Origin: Protonemura montana
Taxonomy: Eukaryota; Arthropoda; Insecta; Plecoptera; Nemouridae
Direction of reading: 5' to 3'
DNA length: 64,000 nt
Assembly (NCBI GenBank): GCA_947568835.1
Contig: OX387603.1
Location: 7,166,701 to 7,230,700 of the forward strand
Positions within the stretch are counted from its first letter, which is position 1. Each line of letters opens with the position of its first letter. The notes beneath the pieces are model-generated. The model saw only the letters and a list, made by a program, of their open reading frames with translations, did not search any database and was not told the DNA's origin. This document shows positions 22,923 through 37,300 of this stretch, in pieces. The position numbers were made by a program, and so were the translations under genes.

Positions 22923-24562
22923 GCTTGGCGTGTAAATTTTTTAATTTCCTCAAATTTATTAATAAGTGGGACTTTTCTTGTCCCCCCACACTTTTCTTGA
23001 CTCGCCATACCAGCCCCACTGTTAGACCAAGGGAGAGATTATATTACTTTAGTGATTTTGATATCATTCGTTTTTTGAATAAAAGTTACACAATCGCACC
23101 CCAGTAAGAGTTTAATTGCAATTAAGGGTGATCAAAAGTGCACATAGCTTGAAATACATATTTGTCATATCACCGAGGAGCGGTTGGTTAGGGAAATCAC
23201 GACCCTCCCCCTTCTAGCTTACTCGGCAAAGAAATGCAACCATTTTTTAAAAGTTCTGGTAATTAACTGGTAACATGGAAACGAAAATCCACGGTGCGAT
23301 TTACGGACCTTAGTTACTTTGAATTTGTTGTCTTGGTGGAAACGAAGGATTGTGGTAACGGACCTGTTAAACGAATTCAACTCTTGCATGCACTGCTTGT
23401 TATTTTATTAGCATGTCAGCATCAAATTTTGCAATCTGCTTAAAATAAAAACGGATGTAAATAAAATTAAATATCTAGGCACCGGGTTGATTGCCCTTAG
23501 CCTAGTTCTTGTATAGTTCTGTCACGTGACTGAAATCTTTAGATGGAGGTGGTTTTACTTATGTGTTTGCCCCGTAGGAGTGCGCAGAGCTGGGGCTCGA
23601 GTACCTGTTGAAAACTAGGCGAAATTAAAAGCTAATCTAACCAACCTGTTCACACTGAGAGGCAATTAATATGCAAATTCCAACGCACATTGTCTATAAT
23701 TTAGAGAAGAGTATATAAACACAATTTGAAAATCGTGTAACACAATGGATCCGGTGGGTGACGTCTTGTAAAATAGAGGGTTTGTGGATTGGCCCGTTCC
23801 AAAATATGAAAGAAATCACTATCTAATTAGTAATTACACAGACAATACACAAGTTTAAAAACATGAAATAAGTAAAAAAAGTGAAATTTGAAGACTGCTA
23901 GTTCGGACCTTTGATTTGATATGTTTTGGTATGTTTATTAGGCGGGGCTCAGGCCTACACTCCCCCCCCCCCCCCCCTTACGTATCTATGCTGTTGCCGC
24001 AGGTATACATCTTTAAATTGCTATCTTCATATATAGTGGTTGAAGATAAGAAGCCAAATGCGAAAATAATATTTACATAAGTAAATCATTCTGATACCAT
24101 ATAAGAAAAGAAAATATCCCGTGATTCCGAGAATAGTGCAGTACTTCTCTCGCGTCGCTCCGTGCTATCGATCGGCGTGCTGCCGCCACAGCGAAGCGAC
24201 CATCGCTACTTCCTCGACGGCATGCTCGCCTGGTGTCGTCCGTGCACGTTGCGACTATCGGTCGGGGTCGCTTGTCCACCACACACTCCTTCCGTCGTCG
24301 CCCTATCTCCACAATCAATGCCCACCAGCTGTCATAGAGAAACTCCATTATGCCCAAGAAATATAACTAGAATCTTGTACATAACCATGTTATTTTGATT
24401 GCTACTCGTAATTCAGACGCCGCCTCGAAGCGTGTTTTGGAAAGGCGTAGGCTCAGCGACGTTATATGTAGATTGTTTTAAAATTTGGTGTTGTTTTCGG
24501 ATACAATCTCCGAAACTTCGAGTATAAGTACCTTTCCATAGACGCTTTTGTACATGTGTGAA
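22923..24562. other. Non-coding block with a poly(C) run
   Basis: Contains 16 C at 23,962-23,977 and a CpG-rich patch at 24,130-24,345. No gene recognised. Confidence 0.4.
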
Positions 24563-24812
24563 TTTTGTACAGGATTTCCTGAAAGCAGGAGTTGACTTCT
24601 TCATGGCCAATGCTTTTTCCAAGTAATGTTAACTCTGGAGGGGCTCGCTGGACCAAAATTGATATCCGTCGGAAAATGGCGCGTTATAAATTTCGTACAG
24701 GATTCCTAAAAGCAGAAGTAGAATTCTTCATTGCCAACTTCTATGTCCGGGAATGGTTATTCTGGAGGGGGCGTTCGGTGAACACACATTTATATCGGCT
24801 GGAAAATGGCGT
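24563..24812 (+). repeat. Two-unit tandem duplication, about 125 bp each
   Basis: The units at 24,563-24,687 and 24,688-24,812 share GTACAGGATT, CCTGAAAGCAGGAGT (CCTAAAAGCAGAAGT), CTTCTTCATGGCCAA (ATTCTTCATTGCCAA), TCTGGAGGGG, TATCCGTCGGAAAATGGCG (TATCGGCTGGAAAATGGCG). They have diverged considerably. I find no further copies in the window. Confidence 0.75.
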
Positions 24813-27800
24813 TTCCTGCAATCTTCAGCAGCAACAGAGCCTCGAGTTGTATCATGGTGTACTGTAGAGTTGAACTACTTTCATCGACTCGTACCTGATC
24901 TAGCGATGGTGAATTCCTTGCGTTAGGTATCCCAAGGTGGCAAGCCCTCGGAGGAATTCAACGGGGTTATCTTTCATATACAAAGCACATGCCATTGAAG
25001 TATGAAGTCGGGGAGGGTATTTTCTTTCGTTCAATAGAAGGCGAGACAGTCTGCTCAATGCGAAATGCTGTATAATGGCATGGTGTGTATAGAAAGTCAA
25101 GACTTGGTTGCGGAATCGGACACATCAAACACGTAATGGTGCCGGGCTCGCCTTTGATGCTGAGATCTGCTGTGTCTTGGTGTCTTGACGGTGAGCATTC
25201 ATTTGGTTATCCGTTGAAAGGATGTGAAGGAACGCATACTCTGGGGCTTGCATTTCTTTCCATTTCATCCGGAACTTGGATAGACTATCGTTGCCAATTC
25301 AATTCTACACCATTTTCGACTGTCCAACGCCTCTGACAATTCTCACACTCTCGACACTGCAATGGAGAGGCAAATCACTCGAAGATAATTGCCGTCAAAC
25401 TCAAGAGAAGTGTCGCGAACATCTCGTTTCGTCACTGAAGCACGCTGCAGAGAGGAAGGAGACTACTCACGACAAGGCTCCGACTATGAACGTCATTATG
25501 GGAAAATTCTAGTGACGTTCAAGGTGCTTCACGTGCCAAGTGGCATGGGGAGAGGGCTCACGGGTTGCACATGAGCGTGGCCCTCGTCAATCAGGTCGAC
25601 GATCACCGGATTAACATGATAAACTCGCTCATTCGAATGCCGGGATAACTATCTCCATTATGGCTGATAACGCCCTACCCTCACGCATCACTGAATGCGT
25701 CGCTGCGTTGTTAGTGTTGTTGACTCGCATTAATTTCGGCGCACACATGTTGTTGGGGGGGTTAAAGGGAGATGCAGAGGATTTTCGAGTAACATTGAAT
25801 CGGATTCATCCGACTGATTGCGTGGACCAATACACATTGGCGTCGGATGGTAAATGGAAATCATTCTGTAATTGAAAGCATATTCAGGCGGAGCTTTGTG
25901 AGGCGGTAATATATGAACGGGGAGGATTGTAACCGGGGAAGGGGGAGCGGGGTTGACAAGGCTTTATGTCGCTATCAAACTGTAAATTAATGCTTTGCAT
26001 GAACTGGCAATTGTTTCATATAATATTCCACCACGTGCAGTAGAAACAAATTCACAGCCAGACGCCACTTAAATTAAACATTTTTTTAAAACATTGTAGG
26101 TATCTATTGTACACAATGTCTAGGTACTAAACCTAGAAACTCGATGGTTTTACTGAACTTCAGAACCTTCTTACTTAGTAAATTCCAACCTTGCATATTT
26201 AAAGTAATGTCGTGCATGCATTTTTTTGCAACTATTTTGCAACCATGGACAATCAATTGCAATCAATTGCAAATCGAAATCAATTATTAAATTTTAAAGA
26301 GCTGCCCTTAGTGCTCGCCGACGAAAAAGGCAACCTGAAGTCGGGGGCTGAACAAGCATTGCGGATTCCCGATTTAAACCGCCAGGGAGGAACACAGCCC
26401 CCTCCCTCCTCCGACTCGCTGCCAAACATCGAAATCTCCTGCTCCAGTCGCGTACAGAAATATATCAAATCACAGGCGTCGTCTGGTGGTGAAAGACGAA
26501 ATAAATGAATTTGTGCGTGGATGAAAAAGGCCGGCCGTGCTTTTACCCGGGATTCGGATAACAAGTGCTGGCAAAACTGCGTGCTCGGGTTTAGGGTAGG
26601 TGGGACGGCGATCCCAGCAGCGGTCAGGAGATGCGATACAAGGGGAAATAGGGGGGGGGGGGGGGGGGGGGGGGTAATTCGTTTGAGGAATTGTCTTGCG
26701 GCCAAGCGGATTTGGGCTCGGCAGTTGCACGAAAACGACGTTGAAATTCAGGTGGCAGTGAGAGAAATACTAAGATCACCGAGTTTTTTCGGCGGCCAAT
26801 AACTCATAATTATTGGAAGGATTGATTTATGACAATTTCTCTGAAATCATGTTAGCGAACATTGAGAAATATCTTGTTCTTCGTTTTATAAGAATTGATT
26901 TGATTTTTGCAATTGCTGTACTGCAGCATTTTCAGTAAAAGTTAGAGAGATTCCCTCTGCATTACAAAACGAATACCCCAATTGCACGTCATTTTGGTAA
27001 AGGTTATAGGGGTTGATAGACGACGAACTAAATGATCAATCTACGACCTTTTGTTTGGAGTGGATCTTCCTTCCGGATATGATGTCAAGATTGAAGGATT
27101 GCCGCCCCGCCCACCGAATGCAATCGAGCTAAGACAAGCGTCTTGAGCTTTATGCCTGCAAGTTATTACACAGGTTGTCACCACCAGCTGACGACAACAC
27201 GAAGCACTCAGGGATGGGAGAAACATGCTAATCAGAATTACAAGTTGGAATTGCCATAGCATGTTTCACTGTACCGAAGATTTATCAGGGAATATTTTGG
27301 GACGTTGAGTAGGTATACGCGACTCATAGAGCAGCTGACGCTTAGAAACCTACCATTAATTAATTCATTAAAGCTATGATTAAAGTCGACTTTTGAAATA
27401 GTTAGTACGACCCTAGTATGGTTTGGATCTCGTAACAAATTGGATTGATAACGTCAAGAATCAATATCATATCATTTCTGTTCTATCAAGGATGATACAA
27501 AGAAGTGGTCCTCAAATAGTCGCGACCTATAATAAAATATAGACTGGTAATATCCAGTTTCACTGCAACATTGTTAAGGATCTTGGAAACATCTCAAAGG
27601 GAGATGGTTCGCCCACAACCCTTACAATACGGCCATATAAAAAGCAAGCAGAAGAAACGACGTGTTGTCGTCGCACGAGTACAACGTGGGAGTTAGCAGA
27701 AAGACTGCCACGCGCGCCACTCCACGCACTCGACACCCACTCACAGGGAAAATCACGACCCTCTTCGTCTCGCAAACCGAAACCCTGTGAGCGCTGATTT

Positions 27801-30800
27801 TCTAGAACTGTTGACCTAGACATGTTCCTTGTAATCTGGACGCTATTGACTTTGACAATGCGCCCCTAATTTTGGGTAATGAAGCTCACCGCAGGGCGCT
27901 ATTCTTTATGGAGGTGTTACTCGTGGTCAGGGGTAAGTGGTAACCCGCAATAGATTTTAAGTAGATATGACTTCTCCGCTTGAAAGTTTCTACTCTGTAA
28001 ACTTAAAGTGACACATTTATCTCTGCGAAGCATTGAGGTGACTTGCTAAATGATACGAAGAAAAAATCAGGAAAATACCATTATAGCTTTTTAAATTTGA
28101 AGTTAATTTATATGGGAATGACAATGAGCCAATGTTTGTTAGTAATTTTAAAATACATGATAAAGACGCCAGGCAAAAGCACGTCTTAAGATGTAAAGAA
28201 AGTAGAACAGAAATGCAATTTATATGGGACCAATCCTATGTAACAAACTGCCTCGATGAATGAATGGGAAATAAGTGACACATCGAAAATATGACAATTT
28301 CCAAAGCCTGTTTTTATTAATTATAAAATGAAACACCATGGCATGCATATTTTACAACGGGAAATAAATTACAAATTATAGAGAGTACATGATAAAAGAA
28401 GTACAGATGAAGAAGGAAAACGATTTCAAAGAGAATATATATATTTATGCAAAAGTGAAAACAGAGTGAGTCTTATTCGAATTCAAAATTGTGCGTTGTG
28501 AAGATATAAGGACAGACACATTTTGGTTTGCTCTTTACTTAAATCATACCGAAAACATGCACAAGAATTGCTAGTACAGTACGCGGTTTCGCCCAGGTTT
28601 CTAGAGTCGCCCAAATCTTGGACTTTCCCTCGATTTTCGGACATTGCAGCCGCCGGGTCGTGGTGCTTGCGGTTGGCAATCGATGACGAGTGTCGCGTCT
28701 TGATAGTGGAAAGAGGTTGGCAATGGGGGTATTGTATTGATTGATAGCAAGTATCGGTTTAGCGGAACGCGTGGGGTTACGTTGGAGGCGTGTAGGCGGC
28801 TGTGACTTTAAGCTCGCCGATAACACGATGCAGGAACATTTCTGAGTAATGGGAAGTAATCAATCGGTGAAGTAATTCTGATTTGAAGCGGTGAGTAAGG
28901 ACAATGCTAATGATGCAATTCGAATTCAGAAATGATACATAAACAGGGTTCGTGGACGCAATCTGTGACCTGTATTCCTCACGATCACTCACGATGAGAC
29001 TAAAAATGCATGCAAGGTTACGATGGCCACACTCTTTAAGTCCAAAATCAAAACGTACGGAAAAAAAGCATATCTTTGGTGTAAAGAGATGTTAAAGTTA
29101 AACAAAGATCAATCTCATAAACCCTAGAAATGCTAAAATTAATTGAAAATATTAGGCGAAATGAGCAATAAAAAATCATGAATAATGTGTATAGACCTAA
29201 AACAAGCTTCAGAAATAAACAACATTTTGTTTACATTATGGGGAAGTTTGATAAACATTGAAAAAGCGTCTCCGGTTTTGCAGAGGGGAAAATTCTGAAA
29301 CTTTCCGAAAAACGTACATTTTTCGGAAGATTTTACCCGATTTAATGAAACAGTTGGGTCTCATTTGAGAACTGATCGAGGTTTCCTGAACATTTCTTCA
29401 CAATCGAATATGGTGGCTGTCCGAGGGAGTGACAAACACACCCACGTTGCAATTCCTTGCTCTTTGCAGCCCTTGCACTCTGCGCTCTTTAAAAATGTTG
29501 GTCTCTCGCGTTTCACATTTCATGCAAATAAGAAGAGAGAAGCGGGATGTGAAACTGCAAAGTGCATCATATATAAATGTCGCTCATGCCATCTTTATCT
29601 TATAGGAGAGTGACGTCCACGTTTTCCTAAGTTTCAATGGAACACCATGCATATTTAACAATTTCTCAGAATCTTGCACCCGAGCCTATTTCCACGGAAA
29701 ACGCTGCACAACTTTGGATCATCTAAGTCGTTGATCTGTTTTCATGCCGTTAATCAAAATAACCAACGATTGGAGGTTGCAGCAAATTGCTGGCAATTTA
29801 AACAGAGATAAAAATCCTACCCGAATAAATCCCGTTCTAATAATTTTGATTGCATTTTGGTTCTCAGGGCAATAAAAGTAACCACGGCGTATCATGGGAC
29901 CTCGGCACTACAGGAAATATTTGCATGGGTTGAGGGAAAGAAATAAGAGCCCGCTGTAGGGTGTAACGTTTTTAATATCGAATATCGAGCAAGTAGAAAG
30001 TTTTAAGAATAGAAAGAAAAAACAGACAAAGCGTGTTTCCCATTTTTTTTTCTTGGCAGTAACGTTCTAACTGCATTTTATACCTAGTTTTGCTTTAGTC
30101 GTTTTCTTTCCTACCGTTTTCTGTTATCGAGTTTTCGGAAGTTGAACATCTCAGCAAGCGTCTCTATCGTGTCGAAAGCAAGCTGAGCTTGAAATTGACA
30201 GCTGGGTGGAGTTGGTCTTCTGAATTCGTTCCAATTCTTCTCGAGATTTCAATTTGTCCGGGAATTCTCAAAGGAAAAAATAAACTCTTTTCACAAGAGA
30301 AGAATCCGTTTGCCCTATTTAGGTTCCTAAAGTTCTTTTTTTTTAGTTCAAAGCCACCAGAGATTCTGGTGGTATCAAACGACTCCAAATCACCAACACT
30401 ATTGCAGCTATAAGATTTCCTGTATTGTATAACCAAACATCGACGTATTGTTTGTGTTGATTTTTTAAGAAAAATAGTCCACCATGGATTTCTTGTAAAA
30501 AGTCAGATTTAATTAATTTTTTCTCCCAGTTAAGTTTAATATTTGTCAAGTTTGTTTGAGTCCCACGATGATAAGGTTAGTTATTATACATTTTTACCTT
30601 AATCTTTCCAGGTTTATGCATGGCAATATGCGTGGTCAATCAAAATCTGTAAAATAAAACATCAGGTTATCAACAGTGACCAAAGATGTTTTGAAATTGC
30701 ACATTGCATACAAAAGTCCCAAAACAGCCCCAAAAACCCAGAGAAAGAAACCCTCCCTACAGTACAACATGAAGATGCTGTACCAAGCCAAACTGAAAAC

Positions 30801-30889
30801 TATTTCAATTTTTGGTTCTATCAACAAGAAAAACGCTTTCTTTGGATCGTATCTCGCTTTCAAAAATATAAAACAATCATCGGATTGTA
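24813..30889. other. Long non-coding stretch with a 24-base poly(G) run
   Basis: The run of 24 G at 26,651-26,674 is the longest homopolymer in the window. Frames up to 141 codons flank it on both strands but consist of proline or glycine runs read from the tract and lack motifs. A perfect 8-bp inverted repeat (CCACCAGA, 3-base loop) lies at about 30,354. I see no gene in this stretch. Confidence 0.35.
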
Positions 30890-31230
30890 CCTGCCATTGC
30901 CGCCCGCCTCGACGAAGTTTCCACGCAAGCCCCGGCAAAAACTCGGCGAGGCTTCGCGCGTCGCTGGTCGCGCTGCAAAGAGGACGTCGCTGACGTGCGG
31001 TTGACGTGCGGGTACGTAAACTGTCGGAACATTAACCAGGCGCGCAGCCCGTCGAGGAGTCAGCGGTTAAGGAAGGCGAGGGAAGGCAAGGCGAGGGCAG
31101 GCGGCGCGGTGGCCACTGGAGGCGGCGTCACTGCAAGACTAGATGGCTAGGAGGGGGGGTGATCGCGGCGGAGTCGATGGAACTTCCCCGCCCAGTACGA
31201 GTTGAGCACGATGAATGTGCGTAGTAGGTC
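30890..31230 (+). promoter_or_regulatory. CpG-rich block, possible promoter and first exon of the 39-kb gene
   Basis: An abrupt CpG- and purine-rich block with GGCGAGG and GGCGGCG units. It contains GCGGGTACGTAAA at about 31,007, which would serve as a splice donor on the + strand. The giant exon at 39.3 kb begins with a splice acceptor and a stretch of 5'UTR, so at least one non-coding exon must lie upstream. This block, about 8 kb upstream on the same strand, is one candidate; 18.7-19.0 kb is another. Only position and composition support it. Confidence 0.25.
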
Positions 31231-32825
31231 GATGCAAGCGGGTGTCCGCAGTACATCCACTGAGTTAGGTCGTGTCCTCAAGGGGAACGTTAGGATACTC
31301 GGGTGTTTCATGGGGTTTAATACAATTTAACCAATCAAAAATATTTGTTAATGAAACTCGTGCAAGAAGAATGCAACTCACCAAAAAGAGACGCAAATTA
31401 GTCAGAATTTTATTTTATTTTTATTTTTTTTTGCTGCATGAATTCAATATAAGTTTGAAAATTTTGGATATTCCATTGTTCCACCGCTATTAGATGCTCG
31501 AAAAATGATCTTATGACCAAAAAATAAGTTGAGTTCTACCAGAACTACCACTGGAACTAATCAATGTCCATGAAATGCCACTCGTTTTGATCTGGGGACG
31601 TGCGATTGCCCAACGATTTCCATCTTGTCTGCCCAAATGTTGACTGACAGTGGGGACCATGATGGGGACAACCACGACGACGTGTCGGAATTTAAGATGA
31701 GTTTACGAACAAAGATTCCCGAGTCTATAGTTTCCAATGGAGTCATGCCTGTGGCACAGACCTTTTGGGTGGCTTTTATGAACAAAGTATATCTCCATAC
31801 CATGTTCCCGCTCTACGAATTCCTTCCTAGCTTCTATGAATTCTTCGCAATCCTCTATGTCTTTAAGACTTCTTTTGACTCTTGTGCCTGTCACAAAATG
31901 CATAAATTCCAATTCGATTGCATATACCGTTTTCCGATAGTAGGTACTATGCTAGATCAAAGATGAAAACCTTTTTTTTCCATTTTTTTCTTTCGAAACA
32001 TATCTTCCAACAATTCAGAATGCAGTAATTACTTCTCTTTAGCAAACATTTTCGAACGTAATTTGCGTATCCTAATAAAACGTGTCCATATATACCTACC
32101 ATTTTATATTGCGCGATTTAAATCAATAAATTTAACCAAAATACTACTGGGTTTACTTCACAATAAGCCTACAGTTATTTGAAAATAACAACCAGGTGCG
32201 TTTTAGGGATGACTGTGACGAGGTAATTGGTTAATATATTAATGGTTCTTTTGTTATCGGAGTAAAGACAGGACATAATTCGTCACGGGACGTCGGGAAA
32301 TCCAGCTACATGTTTATACGCAGCAATCAAAAACCCCGTTTAAAATTTTTTTTTAATACAAAAACACTGTCGCGTTTGGCCACAAACAAATTTAGTGAAT
32401 TCTTTTCCGAACACGACTGGCAAATCCCGGGGTGCAACGCACCGGAAAATACCCACACACGCTTCATTACGCATTGTATCGCGCTGGTTTGCGGTGTTTA
32501 CAGTTAAGCCTTGCGTGTCGCATGTACGCACAGTGACGCTTGGGATGATTGATTACGAATCATGTACACGAATAGTGATACCTACAGCCGCAGAGAACCG
32601 AACCCCGGCCGTTTGAGTCGCGTTAGGTCGCATCATATGTCGCATGATGCTGCTTTCAGATATAGGCGACGATGACATAGGTGTATGCTTTCGTCCGGCA
32701 GACGCACGGTAAACCGATCAACTATACATTGTGCGATGGGAAATTTGAACCGTCCGATTGTTTAATGGCAGTGTTGTTTCAGTCATCAATTATGCGAATT
32801 GTTACGGGTTGACAGCAATTGAATA
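31231..32825. other. Non-coding block with unassigned open frames
   Basis: At 31,561-31,966 there are open frames of 69-113 codons on both strands. The - strand reading contains V K R S L K D I E D C E E F I E A R K E F and an overlapping frame with F I K A T Q K V C A T G M T P L E T I D S G. They could belong to a frameshifted transposon or gene relic, but I recognise no family and see no splice sites. The rest is AT-rich. Confidence 0.3.
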
Positions 32826-33010
32826 GGAATTACAGGTATAGTACAGTTGGTAAAGCATGTGATAAATTATGACAGTAATTACCGCATTAGAGAGATAGCA
32901 AACTTTCAACAAAAAAAAATAAGAAAAATTAATAGGATACCAATTTATTCGAGGATCTTCTGATTGGCTGTTACCAAGCAAATACAAAATTAACGAACAG
33001 TTAAGTTCAT
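32826..33010 (+). mobile_element. Degenerate tRNA-headed SINE, second family, copy 1
   Basis: TAGTACAGTTGGTAAAGCATGTG (about 32,838-32,860) is a good tRNA A box. The body has GATTGGCTG, then CCAAGCAAATA and AAATTAACG, shared in order with 37,836-37,870. The B box region is worn. Confidence 0.5.
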
Positions 33011-34203
33011 AACAAAACAGTGAAAAAATGAACTTTTAATAAACGCCCATAGAGGTTGAATTGGTAAAGCTAAGAATATGGGAAAACAAAAGTAAAACTA
33101 TGCCGAAATGAATGTCAATATTCAAGGAATATTCAAGGAATACTCAAGGAATGCTCAAGGAGCGACACTCTAGACCAACTTACGTAGTGTATATACAAAT
33201 ATATATTACGTACAGTGAATTTAAAAAACTCACGCTCGTCGTTTCAAGAATAGGACCATTCTTTACGCGTTTGTAGGAGTCATTTTTTTTCTGAAAGACG
33301 TTAGTTATCAAAATTGATTTACTGGCTGCGCTTTCGAATTTATCTTCCACCGAGAGTAACCCCAGTGCGTTTGGATTTTTGGAAATATTACTGGTTTACC
33401 TTACTGTCTAGGGGCAGAATAGGTACCTACTTGAGTTGACACTGGTAAGATAAACACAGATCGAACAAAAACGCTCATCATTTCCACTTGAAAACTTGAA
33501 AAATTATACATCAGAGTTTTTTGGATACAACATAAACGGCCTTATAAATTTTTAGAATTTGACAAACATAGTTCACAGATAGTTTCACAGATGAAGATAT
33601 TTGTGATTCAAGGTATTCTTTTGAGGGCTCCTTTGCAGCAAGCTCCACGCAAATGGCCGGATTCGGCAATAGTTCCTCGCCTGTGACATTGTTCTCGCGT
33701 GAGAAATCTACTACGCAGATGCGTATACAAACAAAAGCTGTGCCGCATGCGTATTGTTGCGTAGAAATGAATGACAATATATCTTGGTAGTCAATCTTGA
33801 CAAACACACTTTTGGCAAGAAATAAAGGTCTGTGCCTTTTCACACGGTACGAGACACGTCAATTCCAAGAATTTTCTTAATTAAGTTGTGACCCTAAACT
33901 ATCCCGTAATTTCAATTGGCTTGCGTTCCTGACTGTTTTTGCATATGGTGATATTAAAAAAGACTCGTGTCGGTTTGCAATTCTTTGTTGTAAGTATTTC
34001 GTGGTAAGGAATAATTCATTTTTCATTTCATTTAATTTTCATTTAATTTATTTACAGCTTAGGAGCAGATACAAGTGCATAATGTAGGCCTCCGGTGGCT
34101 GAATAGTAATTAAGAATTGTTGGTCCAAGTGGTATATAACATTATTATGGAACGGAATATAGTAATAGGTAGTAGGAAATCTGTTATTTTATAGAATTTT
34201 ACA
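33011..34203. other. AT-rich block with an 11-bp minisatellite
   Basis: Four units of about 11 bp (ATTCAAGGAAT and variants) lie at 33,120-33,163. A 110-codon antisense frame at 33,511-33,843 has no recognisable domain. No gene called. Confidence 0.4.
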
Positions 34204-34315
34204 GTGATGATGATAGGGTTGATGATAGGGGTGATGATAAGGGCTAGGCTGGTGGCGTAGTGGCATGCCTGTAGTCATTCTCTTGTCAAAGACCATATGA
34301 TTAACGTCAGTTACA
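34204..34315 (-). mobile_element. 5S-headed SINE, worn fragment (copy E)
   Basis: Shares GATGATGAT units, GGGCTAGGCT, GGCGTAG, TCTTGTCAAAGA and ATTAACGTCAG in the order seen in copy C on the same strand. It is heavily diverged and has no head. Confidence 0.45.
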
Positions 34316-37300
34316 AAGTTTTTTTCTTTTTTTAGAATCTAGAGTTTGATAAGAAATGCGAGTGAAGCTGCTGACCAAACTTCAATCATTACGAACTTTC
34401 ACTTTGTCATAAATGTCACATTTTACGCGGAAATATACTGACTTTTTGCTTGTTAAAAAGCAAGGCACAGCTGTTTTTAATAATTTGTGGGTTTAAATTT
34501 TCTTGGAATGAACAATCAAATCGCAAAGTTCGTACGGTGAATTGAAGCCGTAATTGGACCAGTAAAGTAGTGACTGACAAAATGACGAAAATATATTATG
34601 TTGCCGCTGTACTTGATAAGAGAGCGAATTGTTCCTATAATATGAACTAGCAATTATGAGTTGTTATTCCTCGCCCAGGCGAGATGAGAAACTCATTGCG
34701 CATATTTGCATAACATTGTTATGAACAACAACATTTGTATTCCATGAAATTGTTCCCATTTCTGACTTCGACTTTCTTTTGCAAGAAAATTATATTTGAT
34801 TACCATATCTTGAGGTATTGTTTATAAATCATTGGATAAAAAAGACCGTTGAGAGTGAACCATGTGTAGTTCAAATTTGAGCGAGTTCACGCACACTCAT
34901 GATCTAGTTCAAAGATAGTCCACATTTGGACTTCGAGAAATGTTTTATTCACTTGACATGCGAAGGGCTGCAAATGCAGTTACACCAATTACTCACTTAA
35001 AATATGTTTTCTACTGTACAGAAACATTGATTACCATATGTAAATTCAAAAAAGGAAATACTATGAGAAAGTATGTAAAGAATCAACAGGAGTCGGATTC
35101 ATAAACCAGAGTTTCAAGGGTTCCTTATAGTGATTACAACTTAACCCACCAATTTATGCGGGGGTACGATAAACTCTGCGACGTGGATTCATCCCCAGAA
35201 AGTTTTCTCTGTTTTCCCTTTCCAACAACGATTTTTTTTTATCAAATAACATATTTTTTTAAATAATTTTATTTCCCTCATCATTCGTTTACTGTAAAAA
35301 TTACAAGCTATACGTGCAATTATAAAATTACAAATAAGCTACCACTTCATTTCACCTAGCTTCATTTACCAACTCGTTAACATTCCACAGTTCTCTGTTC
35401 TTCCGACGTCTTCTCTTTGACTCAAATTTTCGCGAAAAATTCTCTGGCATAAAAGTCCAAACATACACGCTTGGTACACGATGGTGAGGGGGGGGGGGGT
35501 TGGTTAGTAGAGCAATGCAATGCCACTTGACGCCGTCACAGCATTCGTGGCGGCTTGTAACATTTAACGAGGGGAATTTAATCCAGGGCGACTTAATGAA
35601 TCCAGGTACGTGAGAGGATATCAGGTCTCCACTCTAAATACCTGCACACGAGACGTAATAGGAGGTGCTGGGAGGTTCGGGCGGAATTTGCGCTCAAGAC
35701 CTGACTCGTGAACGTCAAGAACGAAACATAAAAACAAAAATCCAAACGTGGGTGTGAATGCTGTAATCATACTGAGTTAGACATCACTTAGCATTAAAAA
35801 ACAAACGAAAAAAAACTACATAAATTGTAGCTAATGATGTAATGCCCTCAAAATAACGAAATTTGTCCTTATCGATCCTCGTTGCTCTCGGTGCTCAAAG
35901 TGTGTACTGCTCTTTTTGGGCTCAAGTTGTCGCAAAATTGATAATGTATATTTAGTTTTAAGTTTTAATCATTACCCAAAGTTGAGTTATAGGTCCAGGG
36001 AAAATCTGCTCGGCTTTCATAAAAGTCGGGAGCCCAAAAAGCCTAAACGTACGCCGAGAAATGTCAATCCATCGCTTATGATATGTTTTTGAGGCAGATA
36101 TAACAACGTTTCAAACAATACAGCCAAACTTTTTTCCAAAATAGAACCCTAAATGTGTAGTTTTTTTATTTTCTGTTGTTAGATTTCAATGACTCGTCTC
36201 TTTATGGTGTGAATTTTGGCTACGCTGTGGCCACTGATAGCAGAAGTAATGTGCGACTTGTATAGCTGTATTGTACTTGTTAATCATGTATTCCGGGAGA
36301 CAGACCTGGAGCCAAAGCACACCCATTATCACTTTCGTAGAAAAATGGAAATAATTCATCTTCCCATCTAAAAACCCGAGATTTTCGTTACCCACACATT
36401 TATATTTTTCTCTCAAATCAGGAACATTACCTGGAGTACCACGAGTGTGCATCAGCATTGATTTATCATAAATTAAGATTTTAAATTAAACGATTTTATA
36501 AAAATTCTAGTAATGTAATGCGGTGGTATACACACGCAGAGCGGACAACGTTGAGTGTCGCTTTTAGTTACCGTGAGAAAAAGCTTTAAGTACAGAATTC
36601 TCACTTAGAAACGGCGCCAAATGAAATCGTGTAAGTACAAGCCTCTTTTCAGTTAAAACAAGCAAAGGGCAATATCAACAACAAGAAGATGTTGAACTAG
36701 ATGAGGAATTAAATGCCACTCAGTGTTGGTACCCCGAATGTAATCAGTATGCGGTTTTTTTATTTCTCTTTTTCTTTTGACTTGCAAGAAAGAGACCTCA
36801 TGCATGAACGAAATTCGCTCCCTTTTTGTAGCAGGTTTTGTTATTCTTCTCCTAGACTTTCCAACCCAGTAACCTACATGTCTCCTTTGAGAACGTTTAA
36901 TTCAAACGTGCCCTATTTATTCTCGACTGACCTGTTTTCATGAAATGCGTGAAGAAAGTGGAAATTTATGACATGGTTATGAATTATGATAACTCACAAA
37001 TCAAACAATGGTATATTTTTTTTCGATTTCGTTTGAGTTTCTGCGAGAACTTTTATGTTTTATGTTTAATGTAAGATGGGACTGTAATAAATTCCATTAG
37101 TTAAACTTGGGTAAACGCGATATAAATATTAGAATGGTATGAATGTCAGATGCGGGGAAATACGAAACAGATTCAATTAAGTAGAGGAGGATTTCAAGAA
37201 AATAATTCAACGGAGGGTGATAATTTAAAACACATTTTCACAAAGCACCGATCATTTGTTTTCCCTCTCTTAATTTTAATGAAAATGAGATAAAAGGAAC

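Noticed and set aside
25590-25625. Another 5S-headed SINE fragment (GATCACCGGATTAAC)
   Set aside because: Only about 15 bases resemble the SINE body, and no neighbouring block follows in order.
26280-26802. Frames of 86-141 codons around the 24-base G run
   Set aside because: They owe their length to proline or glycine runs read from the homopolymer and show no motif or splice sites.
31561-31966. A gene in the overlapping frames of both strands
   Set aside because: No family recognised, several competing frames, no splice borders. Recorded as unassigned only.
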